Part shown: in pieces, positions 1-5,554 of the stretch | Numbering within the stretch: the stretch's first letter is position 1 | How the letters are laid out: the number at the start of each line of letters is the position of its first letter | Position numbers and translations under genes: made by a program | The notes under the pieces: model-generated | What the model saw: only the letters and a program-made list of their open reading frames with translations | Databases searched by the model: none | What the model was told of the DNA's origin: nothing | Origin: Chthoniobacterales bacterium | GTDB lineage: Bacteria > Verrucomicrobiota > Verrucomicrobiia > Chthoniobacterales > UBA10450 | Length of the DNA: 5,779 nt | Reading direction: 5' to 3' | Assembly: GCA_025980625.1 (NCBI GenBank) | Contig: JAICXG010000180.1 | Span: 1-5,779, forward strand

Positions 1-369
1 GGCGAGAACCTAACGAAAGAAGGAATGCAGGTGCGAATCGTCTCAATGCCAAGCTGGAAATTGTTCGATGCCCAGCCGCAGAGTTATCGCGACTCAGTTC
101 TTCCGCCATCAATCCACGCGCGGCTTGCAGTTGAGGCCGGCGCGACCCAGGGCTGGTGCAAATACGTGGGCCGCGAGGGCGACATGATCGGAGTGGATCG
201 ATTTGGTGCCTCGGCGCCGGGTGAGGTCGTGATGCGCGAATACGGTTTCACGGTGGAGAACGTTTGCCAGCGTGCGATGGAATTGGTCCATGGGAAGCGG
301 CGGGTTCTTCATCAAAGGACGGACGCCGAAGCCGAGCAGGTGTGGCGTAACGAGGGAGACCCTAACTGA
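1..369 (+). CDS. tkt: Transketolase, C-terminal part (5' end outside window)
   Basis: Transketolase moves two-carbon ketol units between sugar phosphates in the cytoplasmic non-oxidative PPP, using thiamine diphosphate. Only the last 122 codons are here. The frame is open from base 1 (it begins GENLTKEG), so the ATG at 25 is an internal methionine and not the start. The visible part is the C-terminal domain: the VSMPSWKLFDAQ strand and loop, then YRDSVLPP, whose arginine matches the substrate-phosphate-binding arginine of the family. It continues with ARLAVEAGATQGW, a DRFGASAPGEVVM segment and the final YGFTVENV helix. About 30 residues of charged tail follow (GKRRVLHQ to EGDPN), somewhat longer than in E. 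coli TktA. The stop TGA overlaps the rpiB ATG by one base, which suggests translational coupling. The catalytic and cofactor domains lie upstream and cannot be checked. Confidence 0.95.
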   Translation, partial: GENLTKEGMQVRIVSMPSWKLFDAQPQSYRDSVLPPSIHARLAVEAGATQGWCKYVGREGDMIGVDRFGASAPGEVVMREYGFTVENVCQRAMELVHGKRRVLHQRTDAEAEQVWRNEGDPN

Positions 370-812
370 TGCGCATCGGAATCGCCGCGGACCATGCGGG
401 CTTTGCTTTGAAGGAAGAATTGGCGAAGGCGTTGTCTAAGTCCGGTCACGAAGTCGTCGACTTCGGCCCGTCCAGCTTGAACCCGGAAGACGACTATCCC
501 GATTACGTTGCGCCCCTGGCTCGAAGCGTCGCGAGTGGCGAGGTGGAGCGCGGGATAGCAATCTGCGGAAGCGGGGTAGGAGCATCCGTCACGGCTAACA
601 AGGTCAAAGGAGTTAGAGCCGCTTTGGTTCACGACATCTTCTCCGCCCACCAGGGGGTGGAAGACGACGACATGAACGTGATCTGCTTCGGCGCGCGCGT
701 CCTTGGTCAAGCGCTCGCCTGGGATTTGACCGAAGCCTTCCTGGCCGCCCGTTTTAATAATGCAGAACGTCACCAACGCCGTCTGAAGAAGGTCACAGCC
801 TTGGAAGGCTAA
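369..812 (+). CDS. rpiB: Ribose-5-phosphate isomerase B (RpiB/LacA/LacB family)
   Basis: This enzyme interconverts ribulose-5-phosphate and ribose-5-phosphate in the cytoplasm. It has 147 residues, normal for RpiB. Family marks are the N-terminal strand and loop with AADHAGF (Asp8, His9), DYPDY at 43-47, the active-site loop ICGSGVGASV with catalytic Cys66, and ANKVKGVRAAL. The last strand NVICFGARVLG and a long C-terminal helix ending ERHQRRLKKV follow. The histidine that E. coli RpiB uses in ring opening (His99, in RQHND) is not found: the aligned stretch reads GVEDDDMN, putting Asp at that position. I believe this is a recurrent subfamily variant, so substrate and mechanism may differ from E. 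coli. The start is supported by GAGGGAG at 352-358, ten bases upstream, and by the TGATG overlap with tkt. A partial paralogue of its 3' end lies at 1096-1275. LacA/LacB-like isomerases are the main alternative, but the PPP context favours RpiB. Confidence 0.95.
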   Translation: MRIGIAADHAGFALKEELAKALSKSGHEVVDFGPSSLNPEDDYPDYVAPLARSVASGEVERGIAICGSGVGASVTANKVKGVRAALVHDIFSAHQGVEDDDMNVICFGARVLGQALAWDLTEAFLAARFNNAERHQRRLKKVTALEG

Positions 813-815
813 GTC

Positions 816-1082
816 ATGCCAGAGAAACACGCATTCAAAGTTGGCGATCATGTCGAGTGGAATTCGGAAGCCGGCCGTGTCCGGGGAACGATCAAGAAAA
901 AGGTTACCTCGGCCTTGAAGTTTAAGACCTACATAGTCCACGCCTCGAAGGAGGAGCCGCAATATTTGATCAAGAGCGATAAGACGGACCACCTGGCCAT
1001 GCACAAAGGCGCGGCTCTCAAAAAGATCAGTAAAACCGCTCGCCGGTCCAAGGAACGGTTAGCACACCCGAAGAAGAAGTGA
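816..1082 (+). CDS. Small HVA1-family TUDOR-like protein (DUF2945 type)
   Basis: An 88-residue protein that I recognise as the hypervirulence-associated (HVA1) TUDOR domain family, also called DUF2945. The domain covers about residues 7-70, with the typical GDHVEWNSEAGRVRGTI opening, then HASKEEPQYLIKSDKTDH and a closing HKGAALKKI. A strongly basic tail (KTARRSKERLAHPKKK, 73-88) has no acidic balance and could contact nucleic acid or a polyanion; that is inference. There is no signal peptide or membrane segment, so it should be cytoplasmic. The ATG lies 3 bases after the rpiB stop, with GGAAGG at 803-808 seven bases upstream. The bacterial function is not established. From memory, the fungal namesake Hva1 of Cryptococcus was linked to energy metabolism and NADPH binding, which would fit a PPP operon, but no residue here proves it. 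Alternatively it is a stress-related passenger gene. Confidence 0.85.
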   Translation: MPEKHAFKVGDHVEWNSEAGRVRGTIKKKVTSALKFKTYIVHASKEEPQYLIKSDKTDHLAMHKGAALKKISKTARRSKERLAHPKKK

Positions 1083-1086
1083 TGCT

Positions 1087-1091
1087 GGAGG
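1087..1091 (+). promoter_or_regulatory. Shine-Dalgarno site of the rpiB-like short ORF
   Basis: GGAGG lies four bases before the ATG at 1096 and seven before the in-frame ATG at 1099. The second spacing is the more usual, so translation may begin at 1099. It is one of the best ribosome-binding sites in the window, and it argues that the short ORF is translated and is not silent debris. Confidence 0.6.
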
Positions 1092-1095
1092 AATT

Positions 1096-1275
1096 ATGAT
1101 GAAAGAGTGCCTGGGAGGAGTCGTCGTTGATCAAGCTCTCGCCTGGGAATTGGTTCAGACATTTCTGGCCGCGAGATTCGCCGGCCGAGAGGGATATCGT
1201 CGTCGTCTGGCAAAAGTTGCTGCCCTGGAAACTAGCAGAACCGAGGCACTGCCTGACATCAGCCTCAACCTGTAA
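1096..1275 (+). CDS. Short ORF similar to the C-terminal third of RpiB (partial paralogue or remnant)
   Basis: This 59-codon ORF is intact. Its residues 1-45 align without gaps to RpiB residues 102-146 (25 of 45 identical by hand). Shared blocks include QALAW, FLAARF and the RRL..KV.ALE end. They correspond to the last beta strand and the long C-terminal helix of the RpiB fold, which in known RpiB structures takes part in dimer packing. The active-site half (Cys66 loop, DHAG, DYPDY) is missing, so it cannot be an isomerase alone. The conserved RH before the last helix turn is replaced by GY, and 14 extra residues (TSRTEALPDISLNL) follow. The ORF begins 13 bases after the HVA1-like gene and ends 15 bases before tal, in the same frame as tal. 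It is either a truncated second rpiB that is decaying, or a retained small protein that might pair with RpiB. The clean frame and the good ribosome-binding site lean mildly towards translation; function is unknown. Confidence 0.65.
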   Translation: MMKECLGGVVVDQALAWELVQTFLAARFAGREGYRRRLAKVAALETSRTEALPDISLNL

Positions 1276-1290
1276 AATCAACTAAACATT

Positions 1291-2376
1291 ATGAAAGCTA
1301 CCCAACTACTCCACAACCTGGGCCAGAGTCTCTGGCTCGATAATATAACGCGCGACCTGCTGAATAGCGGCACGCTCAAACGCTACGTCGACGAACTATC
1401 AGTGACCGGGCTGACCTCGAACCCGACAATTTTTGATCACGCCATTAAGAACAGTCACACCTACGACGTTTCGATCCGCGAGGGATTGGCAAAGGGGAAA
1501 ACGGGCGAGTCCCTTTTCTTTGACCTGGCATTGGACGACCTCACCCGCGCAGCCGACCTGTTCCGACCGGCTCACGATCGGACGAATGGCGTGGACGGCT
1601 GGGCGTCGCTGGAAGTGTCGCCGCTCCTCGCGCATGACACGGCGAGCACGATTGCGGCTGCCAAGGAACTCTCCGCGCGGTCAGGGCGGCCTAACCTGTT
1701 CATCAAGATCCCGGGGACCAAGGAAGGTCTGCCCGCGATCGAGGAGGCGATCTTTGCGGGCGTGCCGATCAACGTGACGCTGCTCTTTTCGCGCGAGCAA
1801 TACGTGGCCTCGGCCGAGGCCTACTTGCGCGGCATCGAACGGCGGATCGACGCCGGGCTTAACCCACAGGTCGGTTCGGTGGCTTCGGTCTTCATCAGCC
1901 GTTGGGACGTCGCGGTGGCGGAAAAAATCCCGCCAGTGTTGAGGAACCGGCTGGGGATCGCGATTGCTGGCCGCACCTACAAGTCTTACCTTGAATTGTT
2001 AGGCAATCCGCGCTCGCAACGTGCTTACAATGCCGGCGCCCGGCCGCAACGATTGCTCTGGGCGAGCACCGGGACCAAGGACCCGAACGCTTCTGATATT
2101 CTCTACGTCAAGGCCCTTGCTTCTCCTTTTACGGTAAACACAATCCCCGAGAAAACATTGCTCGCCCTGGCCGATCACGGCGAAATTGGTCCTCTCATGG
2201 CGGCCGACGGCGGCGACTGCGAAGAGGTCTTGGAGCGGTTCGCCAAAGCAGGCGTGAACGTGGACGCGCTCGCCGCCCAACTTCAGGACGAAGGCGCAAA
2301 GGCGTTCGTGAAGTCATGGAAAGAACTTTTACAGGTAATCGCGACCAAGAGCGAGAAGCTCAAGCAGGCCGCCTGA
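1291..2376 (+). CDS. tal: Transaldolase
   Basis: Transaldolase transfers a dihydroxyacetone unit between sugar phosphates (sedoheptulose-7-P + glyceraldehyde-3-P to erythrose-4-P + fructose-6-P) through a Schiff base, in the cytoplasm. The protein has 361 residues and a single TIM-barrel domain. Visible marks are LWLDNI with the catalytic Asp18, the signature VTGLTSNPTIF at 38-48, LEVSP with Glu108, FIKIPGTKEGLPAI with the Schiff-base Lys139, INVTLLFS at 160-167, and the phosphate-site stretch LLWASTGTKDP at 255-265. Length and motif wording match the long transaldolases that occur fused to Pgi in some bacteria; here pgi is separate and starts 35 bases later. I see no Shine-Dalgarno sequence in the 15-base AT-rich gap before the ATG. 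The preceding short ORF ends in the same frame, so initiation may depend on coupling. The start fits the family's usual N-terminus. Confidence 0.97.
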   Translation: MKATQLLHNLGQSLWLDNITRDLLNSGTLKRYVDELSVTGLTSNPTIFDHAIKNSHTYDVSIREGLAKGKTGESLFFDLALDDLTRAADLFRPAHDRTNGVDGWASLEVSPLLAHDTASTIAAAKELSARSGRPNLFIKIPGTKEGLPAIEEAIFAGVPINVTLLFSREQYVASAEAYLRGIERRIDAGLNPQVGSVASVFISRWDVAVAEKIPPVLRNRLGIAIAGRTYKSYLELLGNPRSQRAYNAGARPQRLLWASTGTKDPNASDILYVKALASPFTVNTIPEKTLLALADHGEIGPLMAADGGDCEEVLERFAKAGVNVDALAAQLQDEGAKAFVKSWKELLQVIATKSEKLKQAA

Positions 2377-2411
2377 CCCTGGCGCTTGAATCAACAGAAA
2401 AAATCACGCGT

Positions 2412-4124
2412 ATGACGACCCGCATCAAACCGCTCACCCAGCGGCCGGCTTGGAAGGCGCTCGCGGCCCACTACAAGAAGGTCCAAGATTTACATCTTCG
2501 AAAGTTATTCGCCGATGACTCGAAACGCGGCGAGCGCATGACCGCCGCGGCGGCCGGGCTGTTTCTCGATTACTCGAAGAACCGCATCGTCGACCAGACG
2601 ATCAAACTGTTGATCCAGTTGGCAAACGAATCCGACTTGAGCGGCCGGATTGAAGCCATGTTCAGAGGCGAGAAAATCAACGTGACGGAAAATCGTGCGG
2701 TCCTGCACGTCGCGCTGCGGGCGCCGAAAGGCGCGATCATCAAGACGGACGGAAAAAACGTCGTGCCGGAGGTTCACGCCGTACTCGAAAAGATGAACGT
2801 CTTTTCCGAGCGTGTCCGGAGCGGCCGGTGGAAAGGTCACACCGGCAAACGGATTAAAAACGTGATCAATATCGGGATCGGCGGTTCCGATCTGGGTCCA
2901 GTGATGGCTTACGAGGCGCTCAAGCATTATAGCGACCGCCGCCTGACTTTTCGCTTTGTCTCGAACGTGGACGGCACCGATTTTGTGGAAGCGACCCGCG
3001 ATCTCGATCCGGCGGAAACGCTTTTCATCGTTTCGTCAAAGACCTTCACCACGCTTGAGACCATGACGAATGCGCAAAGCGCCCGCGCCTGGTCGCTCAA
3101 AGGTCTCGGCGGAAATCCGAAAGCGGTGGCGAAACATTTCGTCGCGGTCTCGACCAACGCGGAAAAGGTCTCCGCGTTCGGGATTGACCCAGCCAACATG
3201 TTCGGCTTCTGGGATTGGGTCGGTGGCCGCTACTCGATGGATTCGGCAATTGGTCTTTCGACGATGCTGGCGATCGGACCGGAAAATTTTCATGCGCTGC
3301 TCAAAGGTTTTCACGAAATGGACGAGCATTTCCGCACCACGCCGTTCGAGAAAAACCTGCCGGCGCTCATGGGGCTCCTCTCGATTTGGAACAACGACTT
3401 CTTCGGCGCGTCAACCGTCGCGGTCTTACCCTATGAGCAATACTTGAAACGTTTCCCCGCCTATCTCCAGCAGCTCACGATGGAGAGCAACGGCAAGCAC
3501 GTCACGCTCTCGGGGAAGAACGTGGATTACCAGACCGGCCCGATCTACTCGGGCGAACCCGGCACCAATGGGCAGCACTCGTTCTATCAATTGATTCACC
3601 AGGGCACACGGCTCATCCCATGCGACTTTATCGCTTTCGGCCACGCGCTCAGCCCGCTCGGGCGGCACCACGACATATTGCTGGCCAATGTTTTTGCGCA
3701 AGCCGAGGCGCTTGCTTTTGGCAAAACCGCCGCAGAAGTCAAAGCCGAGCGCACACCGGACTGGCTTGTGCCGCATCGCGTGTTCGAGGGAAATCGTCCG
3801 TCCAACGTCATCCTGGCGGAACGGCTGACACCGGCGGTGCTAGGGAAACTCGTCGCGCTTTACGAACATAGCGTCTTCACGCAGGGCGTGATTTGGAACA
3901 TTGATTCGTTCGACCAGTGGGGCGTCGAGCTGGGCAAGGTGCTGGCCCAGCGCATTGTTCCCGAACTGGAGAGCAAGGCAACGCCCATGCTCAAACATGA
4001 TAGCTCGACGAACAACCTGATCCGGCATTATCGAAAATTGAAAAAAGCGAAACCGGTTTGGAACCCGGCGAGGCGCGAGAAATTGTCGCCTCATTCGCAC
4101 ACTGCTTCGAAAGGAAAACTATGA
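2412..4124 (+). CDS. pgi: Glucose-6-phosphate isomerase
   Basis: Pgi interconverts glucose-6-P and fructose-6-P in the cytoplasm. In this operon it can feed fructose-6-P from transketolase and transaldolase back to Zwf. It has 570 residues from the ATG at 2412, slightly longer than the E. coli enzyme. Marks in order: VINIGIGGSDLGP (151-163), FVSNVDGTDF (182-191), VSSKTFTTLET (207-217), MFGFWDWVGGRYSM (263-276), MESNGKHV (357-364), GEPGTNGQHSFYQ with catalytic Glu382, RHHDILLANVFAQ with the ring-opening His at 419 or 420, and QGVIWNIDSFDQWGVELGK ending in catalytic Lys509. All key residues are present. The frame is open back to an ATG at 2316 inside tal, but those 32 residues (MERTFTGNRD and on) lack family character, while the 2412 start gives a typical N-terminus. 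The ribosome-binding site is weak, which suggests coupling to tal. The last 20 residues are a basic tail overlapping the gnd start. Confidence 0.97.
   Translation: MTTRIKPLTQRPAWKALAAHYKKVQDLHLRKLFADDSKRGERMTAAAAGLFLDYSKNRIVDQTIKLLIQLANESDLSGRIEAMFRGEKINVTENRAVLHVALRAPKGAIIKTDGKNVVPEVHAVLEKMNVFSERVRSGRWKGHTGKRIKNVINIGIGGSDLGPVMAYEALKHYSDRRLTFRFVSNVDGTDFVEATRDLDPAETLFIVSSKTFTTLETMTNAQSARAWSLKGLGGNPKAVAKHFVAVSTNAEKVSAFGIDPANMFGFWDWVGGRYSMDSAIGLSTMLAIGPENFHALLKGFHEMDEHFRTTPFEKNLPALMGLLSIWNNDFFGASTVAVLPYEQYLKRFPAYLQQLTMESNGKHVTLSGKNVDYQTGPIYSGEPGTNGQHSFYQLIHQGTRLIPCDFIAFGHALSPLGRHHDILLANVFAQAEALAFGKTAAEVKAERTPDWLVPHRVFEGNRPSNVILAERLTPAVLGKLVALYEHSVFTQGVIWNIDSFDQWGVELGKVLAQRIVPELESKATPMLKHDSSTNNLIRHYRKLKKAKPVWNPARREKLSPHSHTASKGKL
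4111..4115 (+). promoter_or_regulatory. Shine-Dalgarno site that fixes the gnd start
   Basis: AAGGA sits five bases before the ATG at 4121, inside the last codons of pgi. It supports 4121 as the gnd start over an in-frame ATG at 4058, which would add 21 residues without family similarity and lie deeper inside pgi. Confidence 0.7.
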
Positions 4125-5548
4125 CGGATAAACAACCACGACAAAGCTACGAAATCGGCATGGTTGGCCTCGGCGTCATGGGACGCAACCTATTGCTCAA
4201 CATGGCGGATCACGGCTTTTCCGTGGCTGGCTATGACAAGGACGTTAGCAAAGTAGCCGCGCTGCGCCAGGAGGCGGAGCACCGCGACATCCGCGGCGCG
4301 GAGAGCGTATCTGAGTTTGTGGGCCTGCTGCGCGTACCGCGCGCGGTCATGATGCTCGTTCCGGCGGGCCGGGCGGTCGATGCGGTGATTCACGATCTCC
4401 TGCCGTGTCTGGCGCCCGGTGATCTGATCATCGATGCCGGTAACTCTTACTTCGATGACACGAACTTGCGCGCCACGGCGTTGGCGAAGCGGGCATTTCA
4501 GTTTCTCGGCGTCGGCGTCTCGGGCGGTGAGTACGGCGCTCGGCACGGTCCAAGTATCATGCCCGGCGGTCCGAAAGATGCCTACGAGCGGATCCGCGCG
4601 ATCCTGGAAGCAGCGGCCGCCAAGGTCGATGGAGAGCCCTGTGTCACCTGGCTTGGACCGGGCGCGGCCGGACATTTCGTTAAGATGGTCCACAACGGCA
4701 TCGAGTACGGCTTCATGCAGCTTATTGCCGAGACCTACGATCTCATGAAACGCGGGCTCGGCCTTAGCGACGATGAGCTACACGACGTTTACAGCACCTG
4801 GAATAAGAGTGAGCTTAACAGTTACCTCGTAGAGATCACTGGCCACACCTTCACTCATGTGGATGAGCAGACCGGCAAACGTCTGATCGACGAAATTCTG
4901 GACGTTGCCAAACAGAATGGCACTGGAATGTGGACATCGCAAAGCGCGATGAAATTGCAGGTGCCGGCTCCAACGATCGACGCGGCGGTGCGCATGCGGG
5001 ATATGTCCATGCTTGAGAAAGAACGAGAAGAAGCCAGTCGTATCCTCCCTCGACCTATCCGTCGGTTTGAAGGTGACCATCAAATGTTTATCGGCCAATT
5101 GCGGAGCGCGCTCTACGCCGGGATGATCATCACTTACGCGCAAGGCATGGCGTTACTAGCCGTAGCGTCCGTCAAGCATACATATCATCTGGATCTCGAA
5201 GCGGTCGCTCGTATCTGGCGCGGCGGCTGCATTATTCGCGCCGCCTTGTTGGACGACATCCGCGCCGCATTTCGTGCTAATGCGAGTCTTCCCAATCTGC
5301 TTCTTGATCCGAAGTTATCGGAGAAGCTCAAGGCTCATCAGGGAAACCTGCGCAAGATGGTGTGCATTGCGAGTGAACTCGGTATTCCCGCGCCGGGCTT
5401 GATGGCTTCGCTCGCTTATCTCGATAGTTACCGCAGCGCGTGGCTACCGGCGAACCTGATTCAGGCACAGCGCGATTATTTCGGCGCGCACACTTACGAG
5501 CGCATTGATGAAAAGGGCATATTCCACACCCAATGGGAAAAGAAATAG
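4121..5548 (+). CDS. gnd: 6-phosphogluconate dehydrogenase, decarboxylating
   Basis: Gnd oxidises and decarboxylates 6-phosphogluconate to ribulose-5-phosphate with NAD(P)+, the last oxidative PPP step, in the cytoplasm. It has 475 residues, the length of the long dimeric class (about 470), not the short tetrameric class (about 300). The N-terminal Rossmann domain has GLGVMGRNLLLNMADHGF at 16-33. The substrate signature VGVSGGEYGARHGPSIMPGG lies at 131-150, with catalytic Lys188, His191, Asn192 and Glu195 in KMVHNGIEYG, and QAQRDYFGAHTYE at 448-460 is the C-terminal arm that reaches the partner's active site. After the second strand the sequence is YDKD (38-41), where NADP enzymes read roughly NRS or NRT. 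This removes the usual 2'-phosphate contacts, so NAD+ use is plausible. GGEYGA replaces the common GGEEGA. It overlaps the pgi stop by four bases (ATGA) and is followed by zwf after 6 bases. Confidence 0.97.
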   Translation: MTDKQPRQSYEIGMVGLGVMGRNLLLNMADHGFSVAGYDKDVSKVAALRQEAEHRDIRGAESVSEFVGLLRVPRAVMMLVPAGRAVDAVIHDLLPCLAPGDLIIDAGNSYFDDTNLRATALAKRAFQFLGVGVSGGEYGARHGPSIMPGGPKDAYERIRAILEAAAAKVDGEPCVTWLGPGAAGHFVKMVHNGIEYGFMQLIAETYDLMKRGLGLSDDELHDVYSTWNKSELNSYLVEITGHTFTHVDEQTGKRLIDEILDVAKQNGTGMWTSQSAMKLQVPAPTIDAAVRMRDMSMLEKEREEASRILPRPIRRFEGDHQMFIGQLRSALYAGMIITYAQGMALLAVASVKHTYHLDLEAVARIWRGGCIIRAALLDDIRAAFRANASLPNLLLDPKLSEKLKAHQGNLRKMVCIASELGIPAPGLMASLAYLDSYRSAWLPANLIQAQRDYFGAHTYERIDEKGIFHTQWEKK

Positions 5549-5554
5549 GGCCGT

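Larger units (their letters stand above)
672..1230 (+). repeat. Diverged direct repeat of the rpiB 3' segment flanking the HVA1-like gene
   Basis: Bases 672-806 (RpiB residues 102-146) and 1096-1230 (short ORF residues 1-45) encode related protein of exactly equal length. Identity is clear at protein level but much lower at nucleotide level; only runs such as the bases for QALAW remain close. The copies are therefore old or came from different sources, and this is not a recent tandem duplication. The coordinates span both copies and the HVA1-like gene between them. Confidence 0.6.

Noticed and set aside
25..27. ATG at 25 as a gene start
   Set aside because: The frame is open to base 1 and the residues before it continue the transketolase C-terminal domain.
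312..1004. A 230-codon reverse-strand ORF opposite rpiB and the HVA1-like gene
   Set aside because: It is antisense to two genes with clear family motifs, its translation shows no recognisable domain, and long antisense frames are common at this base composition.
1027..1281. Reverse-strand ORF opposite the rpiB-like fragment
   Set aside because: The forward strand here has a ribosome-binding site and protein similarity to RpiB; the reverse translation shows neither.
1276..1290. AT-rich gap before tal as an internal promoter
   Set aside because: Fifteen bases are too few to hold a -35 and -10 pair, and I could not see a convincing partner element upstream in the short ORF.
1433..1777. Forward ORF of 114 codons in another frame within tal
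   Set aside because: Arginine- and serine-rich shadow translation of the tal gene, with no domain and no ribosome-binding support.
2316..2411. Earlier in-frame ATG for pgi inside tal
   Set aside because: The added 32 residues lack Pgi character and overlap tal by 61 bases. The ATG at 2412 gives a standard N-terminus, though its own ribosome-binding site is weak.
4058..4120. Earlier in-frame ATG for gnd inside pgi
   Set aside because: The ATG at 4121 has AAGGA at proper spacing, an ATGA overlap, and leads directly into the Rossmann domain.
4190..4693. Reverse-strand ORF of 167 codons opposite gnd
   Set aside because: Shadow of a well-conserved gene with every expected Gnd motif on the forward strand.
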